A stretch of DNA of 64,000 bases from Liopterus haemorrhoidalis (lineage: Eukaryota; Arthropoda; Insecta; Coleoptera; Dytiscidae). The first letter of the stretch is position 1. Each line of letters begins with the position of its first letter. Below are positions 1 to 9,921 of the stretch, in pieces. The stretch is from positions 41,020,924 through 41,084,923 of the forward strand of contig OZ020620.1 in NCBI GenBank assembly GCA_963971575.1. The letters run 5' to 3'. The notes under the pieces are model-generated. The model made no database searches. It was given only the letters and a program-made list of their open reading frames with translations, and was not told the DNA's origin. A program made the translations under genes and the position numbers.

Positions 1-21
1 CGGAGACTTATTTAGTGAAGT

Positions 22-42
22 TATGTTGGCGGTCGGTAAAAA
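22..42 (-). repeat. Family B 5' terminus fragment
   Basis: Reverse complement of the family B start (T-run followed by ACCGACCGCCAACATA), identical to the starts at 20138, 20693, 40436 and 54700. Only the first about 20 bases are present; the flanking sequence is unrelated. Confidence 0.7.
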
Positions 43-325
43 GGTACTGCTGACCCAAATGGGTGAATAAAATTTTATCAACATGAGTCACATACTAACA
101 CTTTCATATATATGACATTTTCAGCATTGCACTATCTAGAAAACAAAACAGTGTGCGGTGTCAAATTAATGTGTTTTATTTTACAATTTACAAAACAGGT
201 GTTTTTTATGTTTGGCCACAATTTTTTCCGCTCGGACAGACACAGGAGTGATAATAAACTCTTATATCTACGAAAAATAATTATATCAAATTCTAGTTTT
301 CCAGATATATTTTTATACATGTCCT

Positions 326-1331
326 CAGTGGCGCAGCCAGGATTTTGTCTTGGGGAGGGCCGAAACAAATTTCGAAGACACGCGGGCCTCATACGGCCAT
401 CAACCTTATTTTTTGTGGCCCCTGAAGTGGTAATCAAAATCACTTAGGGGGAAAATATATTTAAAAATGTAAAATATACTCTCTTCCCCTTTTCTGTTTA
501 TTAAATAATGTCAAGAAACCCTTCGGGATATTTAAAGTTCCGTCACTGCTTATCATTTTGTATGTAAAATAGACTGCGACCCAAATCAGTTCGACACCCC
601 TGCTGTTTGATATTGATGTTTATATCAAATAGTAATTCCATTATTTGTTGATAAAAAATGTAATTGTTAATCCATGTATCAAAAACTTTCACTTGATTTT
701 TTCTTCGATAAATACATGTTTATTTATATTTTTAAAGTCTCAATATTTTTATTACTTATGTTCAGTTCTCTAAATCAGCCGCTTGGCCACAATTTGTACC
801 GAACGAACAGACTCGTGTGAAGGTTATTCCGAAGTCCGATTTCCAATTTATCTTATCTGAATCGAGTAATTAGTTGTTTAAACCAGTTTTATCACTTGAC
901 TGGTCGAATGTTTTAGTCGATGTGTCAGGGGAAAAAAGGATCAACGCTCCCCTTTACATAATTCGTTGGAACATATTTGGAAAGTAATGTATTTTCACTT
1001 CAACAATAACGGCCCCTAACAAGAGTAGGCAATCTTAAAAAAATGTTTATTTATACGAAAAAAATAAAATAAAAAATGCCAATATTGTTTACAATGAAGT
1101 AATTTAAAAATTAACTACTGTTGTGGTTAACAAATTTTATCTTCAACTCTCCGAGCAGCACCGTGTAATCTGCTGATCCTGGGAGGGGCCCAGGTACATC
1201 GGCCTTCCCCTTGGCTGCGCCACTGGTTGTGTTTAACAAATTTTATCTTCAACTCCCCGAGCAGCGCAATGTAACCTGCTGGTCCTGGAGGAGGCCCAGG
1301 CCCGTCGCCCCCCCCCTTGGCTGCGCCACTG
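326..1331. mobile_element. TIR element, hAT-like, degenerate
   Basis: The left end CAGTGGCGCAGCCAGG and the right end CCTTGGCTGCGCCACTG are inverted copies of each other, with the CAG...CTG termini usual for hAT elements. There is no coding capacity inside. The flanking 8-mers do not match, so an intact target duplication cannot be shown and the ends may come from two copies. Confidence 0.5.
1120..1331. repeat. 106-bp tandem duplication of a hAT-like terminus
   Basis: Two adjacent units (1120-1225 and 1226-1331) share the same order: TTTATCTTCAACTC, a CCGAGCAGC segment, a CCTGG...CCCAGG palindromic segment and the end TTGGCTGCGCCACTG. The offset between matching positions is exactly 106 bases. 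The units differ by scattered substitutions, so the duplication is not recent. Confidence 0.8.
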
Positions 1332-1739
1332 TCCCTGACATGTCAATCATATTATTATTACTCAACAAATTAGCGTTAATGCGTAACAATTTTTGAAACA
1401 GTTTAGCGCAAAATTACTTGCGCAAACAAGTATATTGACTATCAAACAAAATAATTATCTTGTATAGTCTACACCAGCAGTATTAAAACTTTTATATAAA
1501 ATACTAGCTGATACAAAGTACAGAGTACAAAGGAAATTGTACAAAGTACCCATTAGTACTTAATACGGTTTTTGTAGAATACATTCTTGTTGATAAATGG
1601 GATATTTGAAGTATATGTAAGTGTATAAGATGAATATTTGGGGGGTCATAGGGATCGGCACCTGTACACTCAAATATCTTAATTGTTATAATCACTCTGC
1701 CGCAAAAATGTACTTACTTTACTCAATCCTGAAGTCTTT
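1332..1739. other. No recognisable feature
   Basis: AT-rich sequence without a supportable gene, repeat terminus or RNA. Short open frames here look random. Confidence 0.6.
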
Positions 1740-2035
1740 CGACTTTGCGGTGTAAGGCTTTAGTCGAATTAGTTATTTTCAAACATAGTGTTGCTGTCCA
1801 TATTTCTCTCCATCGTGTTCTATCCTTTTTATATTTCTTTATCTCCTCCTATTTTACTGCTCTTTTAGTTGCAGCTTCTTTTGTTTCTTGGTGCTAAGTT
1901 TTTCTCGGTCTTTCTGGTCTAACTTTCTTCACTGTTCTTGCTTCAAAAAAACTTTTACTATTTTGTCTACATTCAATCTGTGTATATGTCTCAGCCATCT
2001 TAGCTGTCCTTCTATTATGACAATCGCTTTTATAG
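1740..2035 (-). pseudogene. LINE reverse transcriptase C-terminal remnant
   Basis: The minus strand near 2010 translates to GQLRWLRHIHRLNVDKIVK, which matches the (L)RWLGH(V/I)xRM block found at the C-terminus of many non-LTR retrotransposon ORF2 proteins, before the Arg/Gly/Pro-rich RGRP segment. Downstream (lower coordinates) the reading frame shifts and contains stops, but an Arg/Lys-rich tract and RTRWREI-like residues remain. It is a dead 3' end of a LINE; the clade cannot be fixed from so little sequence. Confidence 0.6.
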
Positions 2036-3149
2036 TATCGTGTTGAAAGTGCCAATTTTCAACACGTCGCGTTGGTATTCTGTAACTTATCGATAGTGCA
2101 CTTATTGTGTGATAGTGCAGTATTGTGTTGATTTTGAGACGACACGTACGAACGTGTCGTTTTTGGAAAGAGATATTGTTTTTAGACTTTTGAAAGTTGT
2201 TTACGTTTAATTTGAATATATTGATTTACTTATTTTGAGGTTAGTATGATTTAAAATGTGTTTTATATATGGAAATATGTATATTTTTGTTGTTTTTTAT
2301 CTTAAATGTTGTAGTTATGGCCGAAGGACTTATTATATTTGAAGTATTGGATGAATTGGAAGAGGAAGAGACAAGGGGATATGTCAATGAATATTTTGAT
2401 TTATAAAATAAAAATAAAATACATGTCATAAAATATATTTTAAAATAAAAATCCTAATAAAACCATAAAAACAAAAACAAAATTAATCTAAATATACCGT
2501 CGTGCGGTTTTGCACAATTTTTTGTAGGGGGTAGAGAATGTATTCATTGAGTAAATGTTATTTAGGGGATTAGATGGAAATTCCAAATTTCTATGAAGGA
2601 TTAGCATGACGTCATGAATTAAGAGAAACAAGTCAACCTTTTGAATAATACCTGCTGGAAGGGAAGTTTGCATAAAATCCTGCTACAATAATTATTATTA
2701 GAGTTATTTTAAACAAATTATATTAACTGTTACGGGGCAGAAAAAATTCAGGTCAGAATATGTCCTATCTTTTAGTAGGTATACCTGGCCAGATTTGTAA
2801 CATGACAATATTAACTAATATCAATGTATATACTGTGTTATGTACATATATGTGCATTGTATATACTGTCTAATAACCTCAAAGTTTATTCTGTCACAGT
2901 ACGTCAAAATTTCAAAATGGCCACGTTTACTTTTGACACTTTCAAACACAAAGTAACACTATACGATGACAGTGTAATGTGCATAGGCAACACGATACTG
3001 TGCATGTGACTGTCGAGAAGTTACAGAATAGACCCCCTGAAGTGTATGTCGAAATCGGTACTGTCACTTTTTTGAAGATCTATACCTTGATGTTGGTTGG
3101 TATTTCATTTTTAGTTAGGAACGATTGTAAGTTCCACATCAAATTCTTC
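2036..3149. other. Non-coding AT-rich stretch with two perfect hairpins
   Basis: No gene is supported. Two small perfect hairpins are present: CGTGTTGAAA (2039-2048) pairs with 2057-2066, and ACGACACGT (2139-2147) pairs with 2152-2160 around the loop ACGA. They may belong to an unrecognised element but have no detectable TIR partner. Confidence 0.5.
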
Positions 3150-3276
3150 CTGTTGCGCCTACTCTTGCCATAATTTCTTCATCCATTTTTCCATCTACCG
3201 AGAAAACTAAGCTTAAGTGTTCGAATTTCTGTACTTGTTCTATTATTTTGCCATCTATTTTTATCTTGATTAGATG
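3150..3276 (-). pseudogene. LINE reverse transcriptase fragment
   Basis: The minus strand reads IKIKIDGKIIEQVQKFEHL followed by SLVFSVDGKMDEEIMARVGA. This is the thumb-region block (I.IDG..IEQV..F.YLGS..S.DG..D.EI..RI) of RTE-like non-LTR reverse transcriptases. About 40 residues are recognisable, without flanking domains. The Tyr-Leu-Gly core is changed to His-Leu-Ser, consistent with decay. Confidence 0.65.
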
Positions 3277-3339
3277 AGTTACGTCCGTAAGTTAGTAATT
3301 ATAGTTGAAGGTAATGGGATTCGGACCAATCAGAAAATA

Positions 3340-3420
3340 AAAACAAATTTATTAACTTCGCTAACGTTTCGATTTTAATTTAAATCTTCATCAGAGCTAC
3401 AAAGATATATAGAAATATAG
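3340..3420 (-). repeat. Penelope-like terminus with hammerhead-like core
   Basis: On the minus strand CTGATGA (3388-3394) is followed by a stem (GATTT pairing with AAATC) and then GAAAC (3366-3370), the order of a hammerhead ribozyme core. Such cores sit in the pLTRs of Penelope-like retroelements. The U-H cleavage context after stem III is not convincing, so activity is doubtful. No PLE coding sequence is nearby. Confidence 0.45.
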
Positions 3421-4696
3421 AATTATTAAATTGGTAAGTTTACATGTATAAAATTATGATAGTGTTCAAATTTAACAAGTCAAGTAATTAAAATAAGCAT
3501 TACAAAATTGTCGGAATTTAAAATATAACATAAAATAATTATTAAATGATAATTTAATAATAAAATAATTAATAAATTATCATTTTTTTTTTTCAGTTCT
3601 TTATTATATTGTTTCAAGTTGTTTTGTAGTTCGTTTTCATTCTTTGCTATTATAACCAAAATGTATTTAACAAAATCCGAATGAAGTACGAGTACTTTTG
3701 CTAGTTGATTTAAAAGTTGTATAATAAAAAGTTTCTTAATATAAACTACTGAATATTAATATAACAATTTTAATTAATGTACTAATAAAAAAATCCCAGT
3801 GGATAAAAGTTATAAATAAAGTGAGAAATAGAAGTGAATAAAGTGTTATGCATATTTCATGAAATGTGTAATGTTAGAGCAGCATGTTACCAATTATACG
3901 TTTTACCGCAGAGACGGAAATATACCCTCGACATTTCTTAACTGCTGAAGCCAGAATGCGCGATACGATAACAACTTGCATATTATTTACATTATTATGG
4001 CGATTTAACTTCGAATGATTGAGAATGTTGAGTTAAGTATGATGAATTGTCTTGCTTAATAGCATTTATTATAATTGATAATTTAGTAGTCTGCATCGTT
4101 GAGAAGAACAATTGCAGAATTATAACAAATATTCTGCAGTTCGTAATTTATTTAAAACAGATTTCAAATTTGGATATTTATTCTAAAGCTCCGTCCAGAG
4201 CTCTTTAAATTAATTAATATTGCTTAATTCATTACCATCTGTTTTCAATGCAAGATGCTTAAATTATATCTGCAATAGTTCTTCTTCACGAAGTGGAAAT
4301 TAAAGAACATTTCTTTCCAAAACTTTATGCTTCAATTTATAAAGCAAATCTGTAGTAAACCTTATTGGCAGTGAATTTTTTTTGGTTTAATATCGATGTT
4401 TAGTTCCGTTTTTTCTCTTATTTTTAATCATGATGTTGATTTAAATAGTTGAACTGAAATACATCACTATACATTGGCAATCTGCGACTAATTTTGCGGT
4501 CCATACGATTAAATAAGTTTTCTTTTCCGGTACCTTCAACCGGATATATTGGTTAGAATGACACTTATCGCAAACCAAACATATATGGCAACCATATGAA
4601 AACCACATTAAATATTATCAAAACATATCAGGAATAATTATTTAGACCTTGCTAAAATACAGGAGTTGTCCATAAAGTAATGTACCTTACGCATAA
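3421..4696. other. No recognisable feature
   Basis: Very AT-rich (runs of TAATAATTTAATAATAAAA type near 3540-3580). No supportable coding frame, TIR pair or RNA was seen on either strand. Confidence 0.5.
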
Positions 4697-5247
4697 AGCC
4701 GCATTCAGAGGTCTTAAATCAATAGCTTATGGACTGTCCACTCTCACCAGCAAGTTTGTCATATGGTAAGACGTGAAACTGTTCAGACCTCCAAATTTAA
4801 TACGCTGTTTGTTGTGGATTGTGCATAATTTTCTAAACTTATAGCTAGTGAGATGTTTTAATGAGACAGACATATAAACACATTGGCTATCGCATTCTAT
4901 TGGTGACATTGTAGTTATCGAATGCCTTTACATAACCTAACATAATGTCATTATTAACAAATCTTGCTCAAAATTACAAAGACGGACAGTAAATATGATC
5001 AATTTAGGTAATTAGGTAGTTAAAATCTGAGACAACAGAATTATAAGAACGATAATACATATAAAATATTTTACGAAGCTAAATAGTAGGTTTCAAAATT
5101 CACAGATGGTGGACTATTCGTAACGTATTAATTTCTAATTCGCTATGAACGCTACGAGCAACGTTAAAAAGAATGCATAGAAACATTAGTTACAGCTAAC
5201 AAAGCACAGTCTACAACCTCTTAATTTAAAGAGCTCTGAATGCGGCT
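4697..5247. mobile_element. MITE with TAA target duplication (Harbinger-like)
   Basis: The left end AGCCGCATTCAGAGGTCTTA is mirrored at the right end by TAAAGAGCTCTGAATGCGGCT. TAA lies directly outside both ends (4694-4696 and 5248-5250), the 3-bp duplication typical of PIF/Harbinger elements. At 551 bp and without an ORF it is a non-autonomous derivative. The superfamily call rests only on the TSD size and sequence. Confidence 0.65.
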
Positions 5248-5520
5248 TAACGCCCTCAAATATCAATCTTTGGTGTCATTACGTGACTACTTGGATTCAG
5301 TATGATCTTGGATATCACAGAGAAAGTGCTCTGTACATTTAGTGTTTTTTTATTGAATTTATCATGAACAAATTGAAAATTCATTGAAAATTCAGCCACA
5401 TGCAAAGTGCGCCAGTAATTAGTTTTCTTATCGTACATGTTAGGCTAAATTAAATTCACCATCGATTTGGGTTTATGGACTATCTACCTCGTCTAGTTTT
5501 GCTGTACGACAACGTTCACC

Positions 5521-5606
5521 TGCACGTTGCTGCCCCAAGGCAGCAACGTGCCTTGTAATACCTTGCTGCCACAAGTAGAGTTGAAGCCAACTTCAACTCT
5601 ACTTGT
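5521..5606. repeat. Two adjacent perfect hairpins with identical CCAA loops
   Basis: GCACGTTGCTGCC (5522-5534) pairs perfectly with 5539-5551, and ACAAGTAGAGTTGAAG (5571-5586) pairs perfectly with 5591-5606. Both loops are CCAA. Only 19 bases separate the hairpins. Confidence 0.9.
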
Positions 5607-5962
5607 CCCGATATATATTGTCCATACATTATCCACCTTATTGTCCCGACATTGCTCCAAGTGATATTTGAAGGACTTTCTTGATAGTATATTACTGACA
5701 AATGACGCAGTGAAACCGGTAGTGGCAAAATACAAAACTCGTCACAAGGTATAACTTCTTCGATGCCTTTTCTTTTTAGAGGTTGGCAATCACCAAGGCT
5801 ATTTTCACTTTGGAGACATCGGCTCGAATAAATCTCAAAATGGGCATTCAAATCACTGGCGTAGATATCCCAACCATGAAGTTCCTGGCGGCCTACACTT
5901 CGTTTGCCCAAAATCTTCCCTGTAAGATTAGTTGTAGCAGTACATATTTTCGCCATCTCATG
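5607..5962 (-). other. Possible coding fragment, origin unknown
   Basis: After the mariner end at 5963 the minus strand stays open for over 100 codons. It includes ELHGWDIYASDLNAHFEIYS and then a Cys-rich stretch CLQSENSLGDC...IPCDEFC. The C..E.SL.DC pattern resembles the end of scavenger-receptor cysteine-rich domains, but the conserved start of that domain is missing. The frame runs into the hairpin pair at 5521-5606, which disrupts it. It may be a decayed exon or chance; I cannot name a gene. Confidence 0.25.
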
Positions 5963-5963
5963 A

Positions 5964-6590
5964 TACGAGCGGTGTTTGAAAAGTAATCGGCCTAGGCAAA
6001 AAAACACAACTTTTTCGGCAAAACTCAATTAATTACTCAACATAGCCCTGAAAATAGGCCTCTGTTTCAGCGATGACCTCCTCATTAGACCCAAATCTCT
6101 TACCACCGAACAATTTCTTCAAGTTTGGGAATAAATAACAGTCGCAGGGGGTCAAATTTGGCGAATATGGTGAATTTGGAACTAATTCGTAGCACAATTC
6201 ATGGATTTTTGCCATTGCGATTGCGCACTTCTGGATCGGAGCGTTGTTCTGGTGGAACATCACTTTTTCTTCACCAAATTCGGCCGCTTTCACTTCAAAA
6301 CGGCGTCCAATCTGTCCAACAGCTCTGCATAATATACACCCGTAATCTTTTTGCCTTTTTCCAGGTAGTCGATGTGAATGATACATTGCGCATCCCAAAA
6401 AACTATGGCCATGACTTTGTTGGTCGGCAGACCTACCTTGGCCTTCTTCGGCTTCGATTCGCCAGGAACAGTCCACTGTTTGGACTGTTTCTTCGTCTTC
6501 TCCACAGATATTCGACTATTGCTCCACATGAGCTAGTCAAATTTTTTAAATATTCTCAGGATTCATACCAGTCGTTGGAAGGGTAGCATA
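5964..6590 (-). pseudogene. mariner-like transposase, 5'-truncated and frameshifted
   Basis: Minus-strand frames at 6290-6529 and 6033-6476 overlap and together give the catalytic core and C-terminus of a DD34D mariner transposase. The second catalytic Asp motif HQDNAP has become HQNNAP, a lost metal ligand. The third, SPNLTPCDCYLFP, is retained, followed by GGKRF and the C-terminal tail. The N-terminal helix-turn-helix and first Asp are missing. The 3' end shows the TIR-like CGAGCGGTGTTTGAAAAGT at 5967. It cannot encode an active enzyme. Confidence 0.85.
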
Positions 6591-7054
6591 CAGCAAGAAA
6601 CACCATCACGTCCATTCTATAAGAATTTACATAATCAAAGACTCTGAGTTATAAACATTTTTCTTCAAAGTGTTTTTGACGTCTCTAATGAATATGTCAC
6701 TTTTACAGCTTCATTGAAAAGAAATTTAATAATTACACGTTATGCATTCGAATTTGAAACATCGTTGGACGCCATCTTTAATAAAATTGACTGTATTTAT
6801 GTAGTCAAGTTTCAATTAGAAATGGCTTTATTTAACATGCTTACTATGATGAATGTAAAATCTCTTTGGAGGTATATCTTCAATATGTTCAGAAGAAAAT
6901 AATATGATATAGGACTCAGCTCTATGATATAGGTTCTAAATGATAAATAGTAAATTTTAACTAATATTATTCTTGATCATGTTAACTGCAGTTTCGGCGT
7001 GAGCCATTTTCAAAGCTACATTGCTTAAATCTATACGACCATTTTTGTTCCTGT
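6591..7054. other. No recognisable feature
   Basis: AT-rich sequence between a mariner remnant and an unassigned open frame. Nothing supportable was found. Confidence 0.5.
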
Positions 7055-7447
7055 TTAAAATTTCCGTAATTGTTCATTAATATGAATTGCTGTTTGTTTA
7101 TTCGATGTGGTTTTACGTTTTACTATTTCCACGCAGGAGTGTGGGTGATATAGCGTTGGCAATGTAAGCCTATCAGATACAGTTTGCCAGCGTGTTAACA
7201 AGATATCTGTACGGTAGAGTGAATAGATGTCCGCTATACTCATAGTGGGTGTCGGCATAATACACGCCATATAAACATTCAACAATTCAACCTTATAATT
7301 TTCACGATACCATGTTATACAATCACATACATGGTACTGTATGGTTTGGAACAGTCCTTCCCAATATTTAACAATCTGTGAACCAGAGGAAGTCGTGTCT
7401 ATCAATGGAAGGACAATCCATAGAACTATCTCGCTGTATGGAAGAGC
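7055..7447 (-). CDS. Unassigned open frame of about 130 codons
   Basis: A minus-strand frame runs from a stop near 7447 to TAA at 7055 and includes ALPYSEIVLWIVLPLIDTTS, several Cys and Trp residues and a basic C-terminus (EIVKRKTTSNKQTAIHINEQ). There is no good ATG at its start. I see no known domain, signal peptide or membrane segment. It is longer than most random frames in this AT-rich window and could be an exon or part of an unknown element; chance is also possible. Confidence 0.25.
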   Translation of the reverse strand, partial: ALPYSEIVLWIVLPLIDTTSSGSQIVKYWEGLFQTIQYHVCDCITWYRENYKVELLNVYMACIMPTPTMSIADIYSLYRTDILLTRWQTVSDRLTLPTLYHPHSCVEIVKRKTTSNKQTAIHINEQLRKF

Positions 7448-7534
7448 CTACTGTCGCGGCGCCTTTAACACGGATTAATATTCAGAAGTTACTTCGAGAA
7501 ATTTTCTTTTGAATACATACATTCTGTCAGGAAA

Positions 7535-7985
7535 GTAGCGGGAAATGTTAAATAAAGCACACAGTTTTCATTAATCATCAAAATTTAATTTGTCGCCTTC
7601 AAAGTAGGCCCCATTTGATGCAACACACATTTTCCAGCGTTTTTTTCCAGTTTTCGAAACACCTTATATAGGCGCTTTCTGGTATAGCCTTCAGCTCATT
7701 CCACGAATTTTCTTTTAAGGCCTCGATCGACTCAAAACGGGTTCCACGTAGCGGCAATTTTAATTTCGGAAATAAAAAGAAGTCACACGGGGCCAAATCG
7801 GGTGAATATGGTGGTTGATCGATGGTATTTGTCACCAAACCACGAATATCAAAGAAAACAATGAGCATGACCTTGACTTTTGAGCGACTTTGACGTGGTT
7901 TTTTTGGTGTTGGCTCGTTTTTTGTCTGCCATTCTGATGCCTGGGGTTCTGGGCGTTAAAGACCCGCTCTCTCCTGCCCCAAAAG
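7535..7985 (-). pseudogene. mariner-like transposase, internally deleted
   Basis: The minus strand encodes the N-terminal side of a mariner core, SEWQTKNEPTPKKPRQSRSK then VKVMLIVFFDIRGLV, which jumps directly to PPYSPDLAPCDFFLFPKLK. The deletion removes the segment with the second catalytic Asp (HDNARPH). The C-terminal block FENWKKTLENVCCIKWGLL follows, with its 3' UTR in 7535-7600. The DNA-binding domain is also missing. It differs in sequence from the other mariners here, so it is a separate lineage. Confidence 0.85.
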
Positions 7986-8059
7986 AATAGAAGCGCAATC
8001 AGTTAAAATAATTACGATTTTTTTCTGCTCATCAGTTTAAAAAATAATCTTAAATGAAA

Positions 8060-8204
8060 TGTATTTTATATTTTGGTTCACTCCCATAAACATTATCTGA
8101 ACCGAAATAAACTGATATTTTTTTTCGGTTCAGCTCCGGTTTTCGTTCCGACAATAATAACGGTTTTTTTCGGTTTTCGGTTCAGTTCCGGTTCGAAGCC
8201 CTGC
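8060..8204. mobile_element. hAT-like element end rich in CGGTT motifs
   Basis: The right boundary CCGGTTCGAAGCCCTG (8189-8204) is a typical hAT terminus (CAGGGCTTCGAACCGG when inverted), preceded by several TTCGGTT / CGGTTCAG repeats of the kind used as subterminal binding sites. No matching left end with a TSD was found, so it is a fragment. Confidence 0.4.
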
Positions 8205-8960
8205 ACAAAACACACACTTTATACCAATAAAGTAAGTTTTGTACTCCTTTTTTGGTTACCGTATTTTTTTATTTTTTTTCTCAACTCTCAAATTTCTTTG
8301 CTATTCACTTTGTTATGCTATACTTATATTCTTTATTTCCCCTAAGCCTTGCGGAGTTTAGGGTATTAACAATTACAAAGAAATGAAAAAGAAAATAAAT
8401 TGTTCTGCTATACTTAAAATTGCATAATTTTACATTGTGGGCATTTTTATCCGTTTGTGGGAAATTTTGTACCTTGTTGTGGGAATTTTCTTCACAAAGT
8501 ATTGGCAACACTGGTTGAGACATACTTACGCATATTGTTCATTATCCCCACCGACAAAAAGTCTAAAGAGAAAATGAAATATGTTCCATCTTTTCTGTCG
8601 GTCCTTCTTTTATGTTGGTCGTCTGTGTATTACCTTAATAATCTGTGGTTCGTCTTCCGACCGACTAATGTCGTTCACTGACAGTCTGTCGTGTGCGCTA
8701 GAGCTAAATCTGCTAGTAAATATTAATTAGCTGTAAGTTTTGGAAAGACATCGTTTGATAAAAATAATCTTAATCATAATGTAACTGTTGTGTTTTCTCC
8801 TCTAGGATGTAATGATTAATATACCGTGGTGCCGTAGTCTGAAGTCAAGAATGACATCAGTGATGTTCATGTTCGGGGTGGTAGCGGATGAAAGTGCTAT
8901 AGTTGATATCGTTGGTGGTTGGCAGTATTGCAGTGGTGTCGAGTGTGGTATTAGTTTGGG
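8205..8960. other. No recognisable feature; possible upstream region
   Basis: No gene or repeat terminus is supported. The stretch ends at the sharp transition to GC-rich sequence at about 8960 and could hold a promoter, but no specific element can be pointed to. Confidence 0.35.
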
Positions 8961-8970
8961 TTGTTAGTGT

Positions 8971-9159
8971 GTGCGCGGGCCGGTGAAGCAGTGCTGGAGC
9001 ATGCGGGGACACATGTTGGGGGCGCTGGCGGACGTGCGGCCGGCGGTGAACGAGGTAGCACGGGCAGAAGGACGCGCGTGCACTGTGGCCTGTGCACGCT
9101 TGTTGCCCGGGCATTCCGCCGTGCAGTTTGCGGCGCCCCCAGCAGAAGGGGCTCAGGTG
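8971..9159 (+). CDS. Candidate GC-rich first exon
   Basis: A block of about 200 bp (8960-9160) is strikingly GC- and CpG-rich compared with its surroundings. On the plus strand it is open; an ATG at 9001 begins MRGHMLGALADVRPAVNEVA and the frame reads to GGGGCTCAG followed by GTGAAT, a plausible splice donor at 9159/9160. The composition contrast and donor suggest a 5' exon or CpG-island promoter of a host gene. Open frames also exist on the other frames and strand, as expected for GC-rich DNA. No protein family is recognised. Confidence 0.3.
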
Positions 9160-9394
9160 AATCATACCAGGAACTTACTGCTCCACATGAACAACACGAT
9201 GAGCCGCAGATGGAATCACACCAAGCTAATAATGTAAGAAAAATACATTATTCCCTTTATAACTTTCATTCCCTTCTTTTAACAAACTTTTAGATTAAAC
9301 CATAGATGTTACCATTAGATTAGAAACCCTACTTCGTATGTCAAATATTATTGTACTCATAGTGCCTGTACGGTAGGCAAACTTGTCTATCTAT

Positions 9395-9904
9395 TGGGTT
9401 GTTACGTAAGTTCCTTTTTTTTTCACCTTTTACTCAATAAAATATACATAAAAAAAAAACTTTTATTATCAAATGTACTGTCCATTATTTTCTATCACTT
9501 TGGACAAACGCTCAGGCAATTTCATAATGCCATCTCTCCATAAGGTTCCGTTTTTGCAGATGCGAATTTTTTTCCGTTAAGGTAATTTTGTAGAAAGCAG
9601 AACAAATGGTAGTCGGATGGTGCGGATGTCTGGACCATATGCTCCGACTACTATTTGTTCCGCTCTCTACAAAATTCCCTTAACGGAAAAAATTTCGCAT
9701 CTTTGGACGACATCAAAATTCACCACTACAGATTTTTCGAGAGCAAAGACGGAACCTTCTGGAGAGATGGCATTATGAAATTGCCTGAGCGTTTGTCCAA
9801 AGTGATAGAAAATAATGAACAGTACTTTTGATAATAAAAGTTTTTTTTAGAATGTATGTTTTATTGAATAAAAGGTGAAAAAAAACGACTTATGTAACAA
9901 CCCA
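9395..9904. mobile_element. Folded-back mariner 3' end (MITE-like palindrome)
   Basis: The two halves are inverted copies. Both start with TGGGTTGTTAC(G/A)TAAGT and continue through the 3' UTR into the transposase C-terminus. The right arm on the plus strand still reads FFESKDGTFWRDGIMKLPER then LSKVIENNEQYF and a stop, a mariner C-terminal tail. The left arm carries the same sequence inverted but lacks about 50 bp around 9550. No catalytic motif is present, so it depends on a transposase elsewhere. Confidence 0.85.
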
Positions 9905-9921
9905 TCATATTCCTAGTATGT

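Noticed and set aside
112..447. Overlapping open frames on both strands
   Set aside because: They cross the hAT-like left end at 326 and show no domain; mutual antisense frames of about 100 codons are expected by chance.
326..1331. hAT element with target duplication
   Set aside because: Flanks CATGTCCT and TCCCTGAC differ; only the TIR evidence was kept.
3340..3420. Active hammerhead ribozyme
   Set aside because: The core and stem II fit, but the expected U-H cleavage position after stem III is not convincing; reported only as hammerhead-like.
8857..9165. Minus-strand His/Pro-rich frame over the GC-rich block
   Set aside because: GC-rich DNA opens several frames; the plus strand has the better start and splice donor, so the minus frame was treated as a shadow.
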